This document shows positions 5,662 through 6,588 of a stretch of DNA of 6,588 nucleotides, one piece after another. The notes under the pieces are model-generated. The model saw only the letters and a list, made by a program, of their open reading frames with translations. It did no database searches and was not told where the DNA came from. Made by a program: the position numbers and the translations under genes. This DNA is from CAYPOY01 sp964412395 (GTDB lineage: Bacteria; Chloroflexota; Anaerolineae; B4-G1): contig CAYPOY010000297.1 of the NCBI GenBank assembly GCA_964412395.1, positions 1 to 6,588 of the forward strand, read 5' to 3'. Numbering within the stretch: position 1 is the stretch's first letter; each line of letters begins with the position of its first letter.

Positions 5662-6090
5662 ATGACGAACTTCAAATCTCAAACGATCGCTATTCACCCC
5701 ATTGGCTACGTGGAACGGGATGAGGGAGATAAGGGGCTCTCGGGCGACGAACTGCGGGCGCGACAGTCTCGCATTGTGCTCGACCCGGCGCTGGCCGACG
5801 GCCTGCTGGGCCTGGAGCCCGGCAGCGACGTCGTCGTCCTCTATTATTTCCACCGCTCCACCAGCTACGACCTGCAGGTCCACCCCCGGGGTGACCCCAG
5901 CCGGTCGCTGCGGGGGGTTTTCGCCGTCCGCAGCCCTCGCCGCCCCAACCCCATCGCCGTGACCACCGTCCGCGTGCGGAGCGTCGAGGGCAGTGTGCTG
6001 GAGGTCGTCGGGCTGGACGCGCTGGACGGCTCGCCGGTGCTCGATATCAAGGGATACACCTCGTTCTACGACACCCCATACTCTGGGTAG
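5662..6090 (+). CDS. trmO: Predicted tRNA t6A37 N6-methyltransferase, TrmO/TsaA family
   Basis: A 142-residue cytoplasmic protein. The family member in E. coli methylates N6 of threonylcarbamoyl-adenosine at position 37 of tRNA-Thr, using S-adenosylmethionine and a beta-barrel fold. Family landmarks in order: HPIGYVE (12-18), a conserved strand LEPGSDVVVLYYFHRS (51-66), HPRG (75-78), then GVFAVRSPRRPNPIAV (85-100), and the closing LDALDGSPVLDIKGY (118-132). It is much shorter than the E. coli protein of about 235 residues and lacks the extra C-terminal domain, as do many short family members. Two small departures from the usual motifs are A99 where NPIG is common and G131 where DIKP is common. 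The start is not certain: ATG 5662 has no good Shine-Dalgarno, while an in-frame TTG at 5656 lies five bases after AGGT (5647-5650). It is divergent from the secreted-protein gene and shows no functional link to it. The family call is firm; the exact tRNA substrate is inferred. Confidence 0.93.
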   Translation: MTNFKSQTIAIHPIGYVERDEGDKGLSGDELRARQSRIVLDPALADGLLGLEPGSDVVVLYYFHRSTSYDLQVHPRGDPSRSLRGVFAVRSPRRPNPIAVTTVRVRSVEGSVLEVVGLDALDGSPVLDIKGYTSFYDTPYSG

Positions 6091-6106
6091 GATTGGTAGA
6101 TTGGTA
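6091..6106 (+). repeat. Octamer tandem microrepeat (GATTGGTA twice)
   Basis: Two perfect copies of GATTGGTA start immediately after the TrmO stop codon, followed by a partial TTGAT. The stretch sits five bases before the left arm of the 143-bp palindromic element. Confidence 0.7.
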
Positions 6107-6111
6107 TTGAT

Positions 6112-6254
6112 CTACTCAGCCGCTCCCGCCGGATCGCCAGATCCGGCAGGCGGATGGCTCAGAAACACCAGTTTATGGCCAAGAACCGTTGGAAATCCGC
6201 GCCTCGCGCAGCCCCTGGCCTGGATTTGACAATCCAGGCCGAGCGGCTGAGTAG
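6112..6254. repeat. 143-bp multi-palindromic element (MITE-like or structured RNA)
   Basis: The ends are a perfect 14-bp inverted repeat: CTACTCAGCCGCTC at 6112-6125 and its complement at 6241-6254. Inside are an 8-bp hairpin with a four-base loop (6128-6135 with 6140-6147), a possible 6-bp stem (6150-6155 with 6195-6200) and a 10-bp hairpin with a TGAC loop (6217-6226 with 6231-6240) that abuts the right arm. No protein frame is supported. No run of T follows any stem on either strand, so it is not an ordinary terminator. Each end contains a TA, compatible with a non-autonomous IS630/Tc1-like element inserted at TA. However, TA is self-complementary inside an inverted repeat, so this is weak evidence. 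A structured RNA or cruciform-forming interspersed repeat is equally possible. Confidence 0.65.
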
Positions 6255-6258
6255 CTAC

Positions 6259-6279
6259 CTCTAATCTCTAATTTCTAAC
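6259..6279. repeat. Heptamer tandem microrepeat (CTCTAAT-type)
   Basis: Three 7-base units, CTCTAAT, CTCTAAT and TTCTAAC, lie between the right arm of the palindromic element and the stop codon of the right-edge gene. On the minus strand they read as TTAGAG-type repeats. Confidence 0.65.
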
Positions 6280-6588
6280 TCACGGTGCGTAGCGGAAGGG
6301 ATGGCGTGCCGCCGCTTTCTCGTTGATCAGTTCCTCCACCGTGGGACGGCCCTCCAGCGCCTTGCGGATGGCGTGGCGCGTGGCCTTGTAGTTGTTGAAC
6401 TCCACCCGCTTGGCGATAGAGGCGGCGGGGTGCACGAAAGCGTTGACGATGAGCGCTATGTCGTCCAGCATCGCTTCGGGCAAGAAGCCATCCTCGATGC
6501 TCAGCCGGATGGCCAGGTTGACTCCCTCAGCGGCATGTTCGTAGAAGAGGCGGCGCTGCTTGGCTGTGCGGATGGTCACCGTGGGTAC
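6280..6588 (-). CDS. Unrecognised helical protein, 5' end probably outside the window
   Basis: I do not recognise this family. The frame ends with TGA at 6280-6282 and stays open to the right edge. A GTG at 6579 could begin a 99-residue protein, but only nine bases remain upstream, they show no Shine-Dalgarno, and the upstream codons (V-P-T) continue the frame without a stop, so an incomplete gene is more likely. The visible part is mostly helical and mixed-charge, with no membrane segment or cysteines. It starts with TIRTAKQRRLFYEHAAEG, has an acidic-hydrophobic middle (about 30-50 from the GTG), then a basic helix KRVEFNNYKATRHAIRKAL, and ends in ARHPFRYAP. The KxxRRLFYEHAAEG start is compatible with an internal helix of a larger protein. 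It is convergent to the TrmO-family gene, with the palindromic element between them. Confidence 0.7.
   Translation of the reverse strand, partial: VPTVTIRTAKQRRLFYEHAAEGVNLAIRLSIEDGFLPEAMLDDIALIVNAFVHPAASIAKRVEFNNYKATRHAIRKALEGRPTVEELINEKAAARHPFRYAP

Noticed and set aside
5625..5723. A 32-codon plus-strand frame starting at the ATG at 5625 and overlapping the TrmO-family start
   Set aside because: Its AGGAG (5606-5610) is 14 bases away and lies upstream of the predicted transcription start, and the peptide is not hydrophobic or otherwise distinctive.
5458..5883. A 141-codon minus-strand open frame across the divergent promoters and the start of the TrmO-family gene
   Set aside because: It overlaps a firmly identified gene and both promoters, and has no family resemblance.
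6112..6254. Integron attC site or REP/RAYT element
   Set aside because: No attC core sites of the GTTRRRY/RYYYAAC type flank it, and the GTAG tetranucleotide sits at the 3' end of the stem, not the 5' foot typical of REP sequences.

Overview
The window looks like a chromosomal stretch from a GC-rich bacterium, most likely a member of the Chloroflexota (Anaerolineae-like). That guess rests on two things. The nuclease-like gene has a coiled coil followed by a PD-(D/E)XK core, a type I associate with thermophiles and Chloroflexota. The large secreted protein ends in an 'IYLPVVLR' tail of a kind I recall from secreted Chloroflexota proteins. Taxonomy is an inference; there is no rRNA or other marker gene here.

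Layout from left to right. (1) Bases 1-194 hold no gene I can support. (2) A compact monocistronic unit follows: a sigma70-type promoter (195-223), a coiled-coil PD-(D/E)XK nuclease-like gene (259-1044, +) and a strong intrinsic terminator (1094-1131). (3) Convergent to it is the dominant feature, a 1378-residue secreted protein (1172-5308, -). It has a Sec signal peptide and six tandem units of about 210 residues, each apparently two beta-sandwich domains. (4) The intergenic region 5309-5661 carries two divergent promoters, each with a perfect TTGACA -35 box, separated by a 9-bp hairpin. The secreted-protein leader is about 180 nt and contains a five-codon mini-ORF with a strong Shine-Dalgarno. 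(5) A short TrmO/TsaA-family gene (5662-6090, +), a predicted tRNA t6A37 N6-methyltransferase. (6) A 143-bp multi-palindromic element (6112-6254) bordered by short tandem microrepeats. (7) The 3' part of an unrecognised helical protein gene running off the right edge (6280-6588, -).

The genes do not look like one pathway. Each has its own promoter or orientation, so the window is a set of independent transcription units. The most interesting items are the six-unit secreted protein, a 189-bp perfectly identical block shared by two neighbouring units with sharp edges (a signature of gene conversion or recent duplication), and the structured 143-bp intergenic element, which could be a MITE-like repeat or a structured RNA.
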